NCBI RefSeq assembly: GCF_030866805.1
Contig: NZ_CP133019.1
Location: forward strand, 620,001 to 684,000
Direction of reading: 5' to 3'
Length of the DNA: 64,000 nt
Source: Microbacterium terrisoli
GTDB taxonomy: Bacteria > Actinomycetota > Actinomycetes > Actinomycetales > Microbacteriaceae
The first letter of the stretch is position 1, and each line of letters starts with the position of its first letter. The notes beneath the pieces are model-generated. The model saw nothing but the letters and a program-made list of their open reading frames with translations, was not told where the DNA came from and ran no database searches. This document shows, piece by piece, positions 16,668-23,858 of this stretch. The translations under genes were made by a program, and so were the position numbers.

Positions 16668-17513
16668 GTGCGCATCCGGCTCGACATCGCCTATGACGGC
16701 ACCCATTTTCGCGGGTGGGCCCGCCAGCCCGGTCTGCGCACGGTGCAGGGCACGATCGAGGCGGCGCTCGCGCGCATCCTCGGTGGGGATCCTCGCCTGG
16801 TCGTTGCCGGCCGCACCGACGCCGGGGTGCACGCCACGGGGCAGGTCGCGCATCTCGACCTCGCCGACGAGCAGCACGAGCGCCTGTTCACGAGCATCCG
16901 GCGGGATGCGGCATCCGACCCCGTCGACAGGCTCGCCTACCGGCTACGGGGAGTGCTGGGCGCGTATTCCGACGTGACCGTGCACCGCACGAGTGTCGCA
17001 CCCGACGGGTTCGACGCACGGTTCTCGGCTGTCTGGCGACGCTATGAATACCGCATCGCCGACGAGGTCAGCGGCTACGACCCGCTCGAACGCGCCCGCA
17101 CGACGACGGTGCGTGCACGGCTGGACGTCGAATCGATGGATGCCGCCGCCCGGTCGCTGATCGGGCTCTACGACTTCGCGGCCTATTGCAAGCCGCGCGA
17201 GGAGGCGACCACGATCCGCACGCTGCTCGAGTTCGACTGGCACCGGACCGACAGTGGGGTGCTGGTGGCCAACGTGCGCGCCGATGCCTTCTGCCATTCG
17301 ATGGTGCGCGCTCTGGTGGGCGTGTGCGTTGCGGTGGGCGAGGGGCGGCTCACGGTGCGGGATGCTGCAGCCCTGCGCGATGCGCGAGAGCGGACGAGCG
17401 CGTTCACGGTGCTCGCCGGCCGCGGGCTCACCCTGGCAGAGGTCGGCTATCCCGCCGACGACCTCCTGGCCGCGCGGGCCGAGCAGACCCGCGCCCGCCG
17501 CGACGCAGAGTAG
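16668..17513 (+). CDS. truA: tRNA pseudouridine synthase A
   Basis: TruA makes pseudouridine at positions 38-40 of tRNA anticodon arms. The 281-residue product starts with GTG (MRIRLDIAYDGTHFRGWARQ) and has the catalytic Asp51 in GRTDAGVHA, plus the conserved FDARFSAVWRRYEYRI and FCHSMVRALVGVCVAVGEG segments. In many actinobacteria truA follows rplQ and precedes rplM-rpsI. Here rplQ is separated from it by two genes, and rplM lies 35 kb downstream. Confidence 0.96.
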   Translation: MRIRLDIAYDGTHFRGWARQPGLRTVQGTIEAALARILGGDPRLVVAGRTDAGVHATGQVAHLDLADEQHERLFTSIRRDAASDPVDRLAYRLRGVLGAYSDVTVHRTSVAPDGFDARFSAVWRRYEYRIADEVSGYDPLERARTTTVRARLDVESMDAAARSLIGLYDFAAYCKPREEATTIRTLLEFDWHRTDSGVLVANVRADAFCHSMVRALVGVCVAVGEGRLTVRDAAALRDARERTSAFTVLAGRGLTLAEVGYPADDLLAARAEQTRARRDAE

Positions 17514-17519
17514 CCGACA

Positions 17520-17576
17520 CTGGCCGACGTAGCTGCCGCTGGCCGACGTGGCTGCCGCTGGCCGACGTGGTTGCCG
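17520..17576. repeat. Three tandem 19-bp repeats downstream of truA
   Basis: Units 17520-17538, 17539-17557 and 17558-17576 share the pattern CTGGCCGACGTGGCTGCCG with one or two substitutions. They begin seven bases after the truA stop. No function is evident. The following 130 bases (17577-17706) are GC-rich with no supported gene. Confidence 0.85.
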
Positions 17577-17724
17577 GCGGCTCTCGCTGTCGCGCCGCGC
17601 CCGCCCCTGGCGCGCTCCGCACGGCCCTCGCCCGGCCGCTGCACGCGAGTGGCCCGCGCTCCGGACCCGCTGCGCCAGCGGTCCGCGCTCCGCGCGCGCC
17701 AGCCAGAGGATTCTTGGTGACGCA

Positions 17725-17777
17725 GGGGATTCTCGGTGAGACAGGGGACGTGGGCCTCTGTCTCACCGAGCATCCCC
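17725..17777. repeat. Palindromic repeat element, copy A
   Basis: Arms 17725-17744 and 17758-17777 are complementary over 20 bp with one mismatch, around a 13-base loop containing GGGGACGTGG at its left edge. The arm core is GGGGATTCTCGGTGAGACAG. A related palindrome lies at 19133-19201 on the other side of the AbiEi-like gene, with the same arm core and the same GGGGACGTGG in the same orientation. Confidence 0.85.
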
Positions 17778-17888
17778 TGCGTTCGGCGAGCGGGCTCGGC
17801 GTGTTCGCCTGTTTCACCGAGAATCCCCTGGGTTCGGTGAGCGGGCTCGGCGTGTTCGCCTCTCTCACCGAGAATCGCCTCGCTCGGC
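17763..17888. repeat. 51-bp tandem repeat running into the 3' end of the AbiEi-like gene
   Basis: Two full units (17763-17813 and 17814-17864) start TCACCGAG and share nearly all bases, including GGGCTCGGCGTGTTCGCC; a third, diverged partial unit starts at 17865. The third unit begins exactly on the stop codon of the minus-strand gene and encodes its last residues (ERGDSR). The 51-base period is a multiple of three, so all minus-strand frames through it repeat every 17 residues. Confidence 0.85.
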
Positions 17889-18899
17889 GTGCCGGCGTCG
17901 GTTCCGGCGATCCGACTCGGCCTTGTCGCGCTGCCGGAGCTGCTCGCGCGTGAACGACCGGGGACTCTGCGCGAGAGTCGCGAGCATCGCCACGTTGCGG
18001 GGGCGCACACGGGGGATGCCGCCCAGTTTCAGCTTCTTGTCGAGCGCCGCGTGGCGCATGGTGTCGGGCCAATCCCACCGGATGAAGCCCTTCTCGTATC
18101 GGCGCAGCCGGTCCTCGCGCTTCTTCTCATTGACGAAGTGCTGCTTCATCTTCGCGGCGTTGTCGGCGTCGTACTTTCCGTATCCGTCGGACTCGCCGAT
18201 GGTGCGCACACCTCGCCAGTAGAAGTCGGCGCGGTCGAGGCATCCTTCGTATTCGAACTCGACTTGCAGGTCGGGGTCTGCATATCCCAGCCAGCGGATG
18301 ACCGCTCGGCTGACGGACTCACCCACGGACTCGGCGCGAGCGTCGGCGAAGTCGTCCAACCAATCGAGTTGCCGTCGACCGCGACGGTCGGCCTGTTGCC
18401 GGCCCAGGGCACCGAAGCCGAGTTTCTTGTCAGAGGCGCGGAGCATTCGCAGTGCGGTGTCGGCCACTGCCAGCGCGAAGGCGGGCGGCAGCACGCGGCA
18501 GAGGTCGATCGCGGTCTCGTCGGCGGACGTGACGGTGCGTCCGTCGACGGTTGTGGTGCTTCGGCCGCCTTTCGCTCCGTGGACGATGACGTCCCCCTCC
18601 CGCCAGGATGTGCCGCCCGGGTTGAACAGGTGGATGAATCGGGGCTCATCGAACACCGGCAGGCCATGCGACCGCGCCGCCGATTCGAAGCAGAAGATCG
18701 GGTCGGTCCACGTGCGCTGGACCGCTTCGACGCGGAGTTCGTATCGGTCCCACGGCGCGAGCGCCGCCCACTCCTCGGTGCGGACGTAGACGCCGGGACG
18801 GACGCGGCGCAACTCCTTGCTGCGGTCGAGGCGGGCGACCCGGTCAGGTTGCTCGCGTGTGAGCAGCAGAGTGGCCTTGGGCGCGGTGACGGTCGACAT
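17865..18899 (-). CDS. AbiEi-like antitoxin/HTH domain fused to PD-(D/E)XK-type nuclease-like domain
   Basis: A 344-residue protein. The N-terminal 100 residues resemble AbiEi-family antitoxin winged-helix domains: LTREQPDRVARLDRSKELRR, then VRPGVYVRTEEWAAL. The C-terminal half has a restriction-endonuclease-like pattern seen in DUF559/Vsr-type proteins: Glu190/Glu194 in AESVGESVSR, Asp225 in RADFYW and the ESDGYGKY motif (Glu236, Lys242). Such genes are common and often solitary in actinobacteria; catalytic activity is inferred. No AbiEii toxin gene (nucleotidyltransferase) lies beside it. Related palindromes flank it on both sides and its stop codon lies in a tandem repeat, which suggests insertion or shuffling of the cassette. 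Confidence 0.78.
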   Translation of the reverse strand: MSTVTAPKATLLLTREQPDRVARLDRSKELRRVRPGVYVRTEEWAALAPWDRYELRVEAVQRTWTDPIFCFESAARSHGLPVFDEPRFIHLFNPGGTSWREGDVIVHGAKGGRSTTTVDGRTVTSADETAIDLCRVLPPAFALAVADTALRMLRASDKKLGFGALGRQQADRRGRRQLDWLDDFADARAESVGESVSRAVIRWLGYADPDLQVEFEYEGCLDRADFYWRGVRTIGESDGYGKYDADNAAKMKQHFVNEKKREDRLRRYEKGFIRWDWPDTMRHAALDKKLKLGGIPRVRPRNVAMLATLAQSPRSFTREQLRQRDKAESDRRNRRRHAERGDSR

Positions 18900-19020
18900 A
18901 GGTTCGAGGATGCCGGGTGCCGCGCACCCGTCGCCCGCTGCGCCGCGAACTGTGGATAACCATGGCCTGTGCAGGAGGCGGTGGCGTGAGGGCTGCGGCG
19001 AGCGTGCGCCGGGCGCGGCG

Positions 19021-19099
19021 TCGGCGGGCGGAGCGGGCGGGCGGAGCGGGCGGAGCGGGCGGGCGGGGCGTCAGCGGGCGGAGCGGGCGGGCGGGGCAT
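19021..19099. repeat. GC-only tandem array of GGGCGGAGC-type units
   Basis: This stretch is almost pure G/C and repeats GGGCGGAGC and GGGCGGGGC units. It lies between the AbiEi-like gene start (18899) and palindrome copy B. Frames through it give only Gly/Ala/Arg-rich sequence, so no coding region is supported between 18900 and 19502. Confidence 0.75.
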
Positions 19100-19132
19100 G
19101 GTCGCTGAGCCGGGCGAGGCAGGGGATTCTTG

Positions 19133-19201
19133 GCGAGCGAGGGGATTCGCGGTGAGACGGGGGACGTGGTCATGGGTTTCACCGGGAATCCCCTCGCTCG
19201 C
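19133..19201. repeat. Palindromic repeat element, copy B
   Basis: Arms 19133-19155 and 19179-19201 are complementary over 23 bp with one mismatch; the loop is 23 bases and begins GACGGGGGACGTGG. The arm core GGGGATTC.CGGTGA matches copy A at 17725-17777, in the same orientation. An extra half-copy (AGGGGATTCTTGG) lies at 19121-19133. It probably forms a cruciform or a stable RNA hairpin. Confidence 0.85.
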
Positions 19202-19313
19202 GGTTGGCGAGGGGCTCGCGGTCGGCGGGGGGCGCGCGGTCGGCGGGGGGTCTCGCGGCCGGCAGGGGGGTCTCGCGGTCGGCGGGGGGTCTCGCGGTCG
19301 GCGGAGGACGCGG
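19201..19313. repeat. Tandem array of about 20-bp GGGGTCTCGCGGTCGGCGG units
   Basis: At least four imperfect units (GGGG plus TCTCGCGGTCGGCGG or variants) follow palindrome copy B directly. All frames are low complexity. From 19314 to 19502 I see nothing recognisable; the alpha/beta hydrolase gene ends at 19503 on the minus strand. Confidence 0.75.
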
Positions 19314-19502
19314 GGACGCGCGGTCGCGGGCGATGGATACCAAGGCGGCCGCCCCGTCGCATCCACCGCAAGGCGCCCCGCAGCCAGCCGACGTCAACGC
19401 AAACTACTTCTTCGGCAGTCTCCTAGGTATGTCGTAGGAACCGGCGGTCCCGCTTCAGTTCGTCCGGCGTCGCCGAGAACTACGCAGTGATGGCGCGCGC
19501 GT

Positions 19503-20243
19503 CTAGGCCAGGAGGTGATTGGCGAGGAATCGGGCGGAGTCCTCGGCCTCGTAGGTGGGAACTCGCTGGTGCGGTCCCGGGAAGACGTGAAGCGACTTCT
19601 CCTCTGAGCCGATCGCGTCCCATAGGGCGATTCCCGATTCCCGATCGATCTCAAGGTCATCCCACGGCAGCAGGAACTGCACCGGCGCGGTGACACCCCG
19701 TGCAACCTCCATGAGCCCTTCGGAGGCGAACGCCGCTCCGAGCCCAGCGGCGCCAATGCGGGGGTCGGCCAGCATCAGCCGAAATCCGATTTCGGTCGCC
19801 AGCGTCATCCCGCTGTAGCCGACGAGCCGATCGGCATCGATATCGGGCAGCGTTTGGAGGGCATCCAAGGTCATCTGCCACTCGGGGACTGCACGCTCGG
19901 CGATGGAGGCGTTGAACTCCGCGACGATCGCACCCAGGGGCTCCCCCGCTTTGCGGGCGCGCTGCATCTCGTCGACCCAGTCGGCGTCGGCTGCCGACCG
20001 CGCCCGGTCGCCGTGACCGGGTGCGTCGATCGCGACCGCATGGAAGCCGTACACCGTTACCAGATGGGCGGCCCGAGCGACCATCCCGACCGCCCTCTTG
20101 TGCAGGCCGCCTGGATGCCCCATGAGCACAAGGGGCGCTGGATCGGTGCTGCCTGCCGGCGACCAGAGAACGCCGGGAAGATCGCCGATAGTGAAGGAGC
20201 GTTCGATGACGTCGTCCGACGTCGTCTGAGAGAAAAATTCCAT
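19503..20243 (-). CDS. Alpha/beta hydrolase
   Basis: Predicted cytosolic serine hydrolase of unknown substrate. The 246-residue protein starts at ATG 20243 behind GAAAGG, in preference to an upstream in-frame start at 20264. Fold markers: oxyanion region MGHPGGLHKRAVG, strand-turn AVAIDAPGHGDR, nucleophile Ser in VGYSGMT (a variant elbow with Met in the last position instead of Gly), acid candidate in LLPWDDLEI, and catalytic His in FPGPHQRVP. It has no signal peptide. Its own promoter probably lies in the 20244-20426 spacer behind the response regulator gene. Confidence 0.85.
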   Translation of the reverse strand: MEFFSQTTSDDVIERSFTIGDLPGVLWSPAGSTDPAPLVLMGHPGGLHKRAVGMVARAAHLVTVYGFHAVAIDAPGHGDRARSAADADWVDEMQRARKAGEPLGAIVAEFNASIAERAVPEWQMTLDALQTLPDIDADRLVGYSGMTLATEIGFRLMLADPRIGAAGLGAAFASEGLMEVARGVTAPVQFLLPWDDLEIDRESGIALWDAIGSEEKSLHVFPGPHQRVPTYEAEDSARFLANHLLA

Positions 20244-20426
20244 GAGTAGTGCCTTTCGGGTCACCTCGAAACGGTGCTCCCGACGACACTCAGGTCAGTC
20301 AGCCGCCCGTCGCACAGACGAGGAGCACCCAATGGATACGACGTTCACCGGGCATCACCTCCCTACTCGCTCATACGAACCGGGCGACTCTACCAAGTCA
20401 CAGGTCCTGCCGCAATACCGCCGCGG

Positions 20427-21089
20427 CTACACAGCCGCATCCGACGGCCCGTTGAGGTACGCGAGCACGGCGCGCACGCGACGGTTCGTGTTGCTGTCTT
20501 CGCCGATGCCGAGTTTGTCGAACGTCGACGTCGTGTATTTGCTGATGGCGCTTTCGCTGAGGAACAGCCGCTTGCCGATCGCGCCGTTCGATAGCCCTTC
20601 CGCCATCAGGGCGAGCACGGACCGTTCGCGTTCTGTAAGGTGTGCGAGATGCCCGGCGGATGAGGTGCCCGCCAAGAGCTTCGCAATGACCGCCGGGTCC
20701 ATCGCAGTTCCGCCACCCGCCACACGCTGCAGCGCGTCCATGAACTGGTCGGCGTCGAAAACGCTGGATTTGAGCATGTAGCCGATTCCGCCGCCGTGAT
20801 CGGCCAGGAGCTCTCTCGCATACAGCTGCTCGACGTGCTGTGACAGGATCAGCACGGGCAGGCCGGGCACTGCACGGCGGGCGTCGAGCGCGGACTTCAA
20901 GCCCTCGTCTGTGTGCGTCGGAGGCATGCGGACGTCGACGATGGCGACATCCGGTCGCCATTTCAGCAGCGCATCCAGGGTCTCGGGGCCGGTGGTGGCT
21001 GTGGCTACGACCTCGTGCCCGTATGCCTCGAGCAGGCGCACGATCCCGTCGCGCAGCAGGTAGAGGTCTTCGGCTACGACGATTCGCAT
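20427..21089 (-). CDS. NarL/LuxR-family response regulator
   Basis: A two-component output regulator of 220 residues. The receiver domain has acidic residues at 7-8, phospho-acceptor Asp52 in AIVDVRMPP, Ser83 and Lys107 in GYMLKSSV. The C-terminal LuxR HTH is LTERERSVLALMAEGLSNGAIGKRLFLSESAISKYTTSTFDKLGI. It is transcribed after the histidine kinase gene, overlapping it by 16 bases, so the pair forms one operon. Targets are unknown; the membrane-protein gene at 22609, divergent from the kinase, is a candidate. Confidence 0.95.
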   Translation of the reverse strand: MRIVVAEDLYLLRDGIVRLLEAYGHEVVATATTGPETLDALLKWRPDVAIVDVRMPPTHTDEGLKSALDARRAVPGLPVLILSQHVEQLYARELLADHGGGIGYMLKSSVFDADQFMDALQRVAGGGTAMDPAVIAKLLAGTSSAGHLAHLTERERSVLALMAEGLSNGAIGKRLFLSESAISKYTTSTFDKLGIGEDSNTNRRVRAVLAYLNGPSDAAV

Positions 21090-22342
21090 GGCACCATCAT
21101 TGTCACTCGCGTCGGCCCGCCGGCAGGGCTGGAGACCACAAGCGTCCCGTCGAAAACCGCCAGCCGCCGACGCAGGCCTGCGAGTCCTCCGCCGTCCGAG
21201 ACAGCAGCACCGCCGTGACCGTTGTCCTCGATTTCGACCACGATGGCCAGAGCATCCCGACGAATGCGTATCCGTGCGCGGGTCGCCGCCGCGTGCTTGA
21301 TCGTGTTTGTGAGAACTTCGGACGCGCCGAAGTACAGTGCCGACTCGATCGGCGCGTCCGCCGGCGTCGACACATCGGAGCTGACCTCGACGTCGAGCGG
21401 GCTGTCCAAAGCGAGAGCGCGGAGGGCGTCGACGAGTCCGCGTTCGTTGAGCACGGGTGGAGTGATGCCGCGCACGAGTTCGCGCAGTTCGTCCAGCGAG
21501 GTGGATGCTCCCTCGCGCGCCTCACGGAGCAGGCGTTTGGCGGCATCCGGGTCCGTCTCCATCAGCTTCTCGGCCGTCGCGAGCGACAGACCGAGCGCCA
21601 CCAGCCGGGCCTGGGCGCCGTCGTGGAGGTCGCGCTCGATGCGTCGGATCTCGGCCGCCTGTGCGACGGTCGCATCCGCTCGCTGTTCCGTCAGTTCGCG
21701 CACGCGGTCCGAAAGCTCGGCGTTCGGCGACGGCTGCAGCCACCTCGTGGCCACCGGTTCGAGGATGCGCCACGCGTACGGCGCCGTGCCGATTCCGATG
21801 ACCAGCAGCGGCCACCCGATCGCGATCGCGAGTGGGAAGGGCTGCACGAACGCGATGATCGCGCCGACGATGCCGGCCAGCGGAACGGCGGCGACCGCCC
21901 CGACGGTCACCGGCGCGATCGCGAGCCATCGCAGGTCACGCCAGACGGCAGGGTCGCTGAATCGCAGACGCATCTGCAGATCTTCTTTGGCGCGGCGCTG
22001 GGTGCGCTCGTATGAGTGGCCGTTCCACCAGTAGCCGGTCGCCATCTGGGTCACCGGCCCGACTTCGCGATACGCGGAGCGGATGACGGTGCCCGTCCAG
22101 CGGCCGACGAGAAAGCGGAACAGGCGACCGATCGGACGGGATAACCAGAGGCCCAACAAGACGGCGAACACGATCGGCGCGATCCACGACCACGGGTTGG
22201 TCCTCCATAGGACGCACACCGCCGCGAGCGTGGCCCAGATCGCCGGCACGATCATGCTCGCGATGACAAGCACGACCGCCCGGATGAGTCCTTTCACCGC
22301 GTCGATCGCCCATGACGTCGCACCAGGCAGCGGTCGTTGCAT
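21074..22342 (-). CDS. NarL-family (HisKA_3) sensor histidine kinase
   Basis: A 422-residue membrane sensor kinase. Membrane segments occur near residues 15-45 and 50-75 and again around 145-190. The dimerisation/phosphotransfer motif EIRRIERDLHDGAQARLVALGLSL carries the phospho-accepting His, and the HATPase domain shows EVLTNTIKHA (N box), VEIEDNGHGG (G1) and GGGLAGLRRRLAVFDGTL (G2). There is no large extracytoplasmic loop, which suggests sensing within the membrane or via a partner, as in DesK/LiaS-like kinases. It is divergent from the small membrane protein at 22609 across about 265 bases that should hold both promoters. Confidence 0.93.
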   Translation of the reverse strand: MQRPLPGATSWAIDAVKGLIRAVVLVIASMIVPAIWATLAAVCVLWRTNPWSWIAPIVFAVLLGLWLSRPIGRLFRFLVGRWTGTVIRSAYREVGPVTQMATGYWWNGHSYERTQRRAKEDLQMRLRFSDPAVWRDLRWLAIAPVTVGAVAAVPLAGIVGAIIAFVQPFPLAIAIGWPLLVIGIGTAPYAWRILEPVATRWLQPSPNAELSDRVRELTEQRADATVAQAAEIRRIERDLHDGAQARLVALGLSLATAEKLMETDPDAAKRLLREAREGASTSLDELRELVRGITPPVLNERGLVDALRALALDSPLDVEVSSDVSTPADAPIESALYFGASEVLTNTIKHAAATRARIRIRRDALAIVVEIEDNGHGGAAVSDGGGLAGLRRRLAVFDGTLVVSSPAGGPTRVTMMVPCESS

Positions 22343-22608
22343 TGCACGTTCCTTTCGATTTCATTGTTCCTACTCGGCGCCGGGACCGAAACCCGGTCAC
22401 CGCAACCCCCCGAGCCATTCACCCCGAGGAAAGTTGCCGAGTTCCACTCTGCGCGGACCGATCTGCGATGTGCGAGCGATTCCGGCCAATAGTGGGTCTG
22501 CCCCCACCCCGCTGTGGGTTTGGGCCCATACCGGCAGGATGCGGCCTTTCGTAGCGTCGAATCACCGGCAGAAAAGCCGCGTCACTCAACCCAAAGGAAT
22601 CATTCTTG

Positions 22609-23061
22609 ATGCACAAGACAGACAACATGTCAACGGAGGATGCGCACGTCGCGCCGATCGATCGGCCAGGCACGCGAGCCGCGTTCACGCGCGTGAAGTT
22701 ATTCGTCGCACTCTACGGAGCACTGAGTGTTCTCGTGCTGCTCGCGAACGGGGCGATCGCTACGACTGGTCACGGCAACGAGGTGAGCACGTTCATGTGG
22801 ACGCGCTCGAGCATCATCGTCGCCAGTGCCGTGCTCATCTACTGGCTCGCGGTCCGCGCCTCGCGTGGCCTGCGTTCGGCGTACGCGCGTGTGCGCATCC
22901 TCTCGATCATCCTGCCGGTTGCGATCGTCGCGGTCGACCTGATCCCGGGAGTGTGCCCACTGTGGTTCTCGCTCGCTCAGGTGGTGTGCGCGCTGGCGCT
23001 CGCGCCGGTTGCGTTCATCATCAACGGCCGCCGCCTGCGCGCGGTGTTCGCTCCGCGCTAG
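22609..23061 (+). CDS. Small membrane protein divergent from the two-component genes
   Basis: A 150-residue protein with four predicted membrane helices (LFVALYGALSVLVLLANGAIA, IIVASAVLIYWLAV, ILSIILPVAIVAVDLIPG, WFSLAQVVCALALAPVAFII) after a polar 30-residue N-terminus. No family is recognised. AAAGGA (22593-22598) is the likely Shine-Dalgarno; ATG 22609 is preferred, TTG 22606 is possible. Divergence from the histidine kinase suggests it is the regulated target or an accessory sensor; that is inference. Confidence 0.75.
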   Translation: MHKTDNMSTEDAHVAPIDRPGTRAAFTRVKLFVALYGALSVLVLLANGAIATTGHGNEVSTFMWTRSSIIVASAVLIYWLAVRASRGLRSAYARVRILSIILPVAIVAVDLIPGVCPLWFSLAQVVCALALAPVAFIINGRRLRAVFAPR

Positions 23062-23258
23062 ATGATATGGGTGCGGTTCACCGTAGAGGTGCCGTATCGT
23101 CAGGGGGTGCGCCTGCGATTTGGTTTCGACTCGTGCGCCGCGCACCTGCCCGGCGAGCGCGACTACGTCTCGTTCTGCAAGAAGCGCAGTGGCGCCAACA
23201 CGATCCGTACCTCGCGGTCGCCCTCGCGGTCGCCGAGGGCACGTCCGGGGTGCGACGA

Positions 23259-23762
23259 GTGAACCTACGACTGGTGGATTTGCCGCACGCGGTCCTGCTT
23301 GCCCTCCGCGACGGCGATGTGCGCAACGCCGAGACAGCCGTCGGGCTCCCCATCCCTGACGAGTTCGCGCGCCAGACCGACATCTGGAGGTTCATGCTCG
23401 ACCGCCTCTCAGAGCGTCCCGAGAACGCAGGCTGGACGATGCAAGCACTGGTCCGCGACGACGAGATCGTCGGCAATGCCGGGTTCAAGGGCGCGCCCGA
23501 TGGCCGCGGCGTCGTCGAAATCGGCTACGGTGTCTTGGCCACGCACCGCCGACAGGGACTAGCGGTCGCCGCCTGCCGCCTCCTGCTTGACCGTGCTGCC
23601 CGGGAGCGGGCGGTCACCCAGGTGGTCGCCATTATCGACCCGGATAACACCGCATCCATGGCTGTCATCGACCGGGCTGGATTTCGGCCCGACGGTGAGA
23701 GTGTGCACGAGCGTTGGGGGCGCCGGCTACGTTTCGTCTGGTCCGCTGCGGTGGTGGATTGA
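23259..23762 (+). CDS. GNAT family N-acetyltransferase
   Basis: A 167-residue GNAT enzyme resembling RimJ/RimL-type acetyltransferases. Core motifs: WTMQALVRDDEIVGNAGFKG, then VVEIGYGVLATHRRQGLAVAACRLLLDRA containing the acetyl-CoA loop (RRQGLA), then VVAIIDPDNTASMAVIDRAGF. GTG 23259 is taken as start; GTG 23250 is also possible, and no strong Shine-Dalgarno decides. The 200 bases before it have open frames but no supported gene. It converges on the LAL regulator gene. Confidence 0.85.
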   Translation: MNLRLVDLPHAVLLALRDGDVRNAETAVGLPIPDEFARQTDIWRFMLDRLSERPENAGWTMQALVRDDEIVGNAGFKGAPDGRGVVEIGYGVLATHRRQGLAVAACRLLLDRAARERAVTQVVAIIDPDNTASMAVIDRAGFRPDGESVHERWGRRLRFVWSAAVVD

Positions 23763-23858
23763 TGTCGTGAACACACGCGACACTTTCGGATCGCTCAATC
23801 TTGATTGCACCAGACCCGAAGCGCGAAACGTCAAGCCGACGGCGGCGGAACGCGGGGA

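Noticed and set aside
17725..19201. CRISPR-like repeats
   Set aside because: Repeats are tandem or palindromic without regular unique spacers, and no cas genes are nearby.
23062..23262. Small plus-strand frame before the GNAT gene
   Set aside because: Arg/Ser/Pro-rich after a short start, no Shine-Dalgarno, no pattern; likely intergenic.
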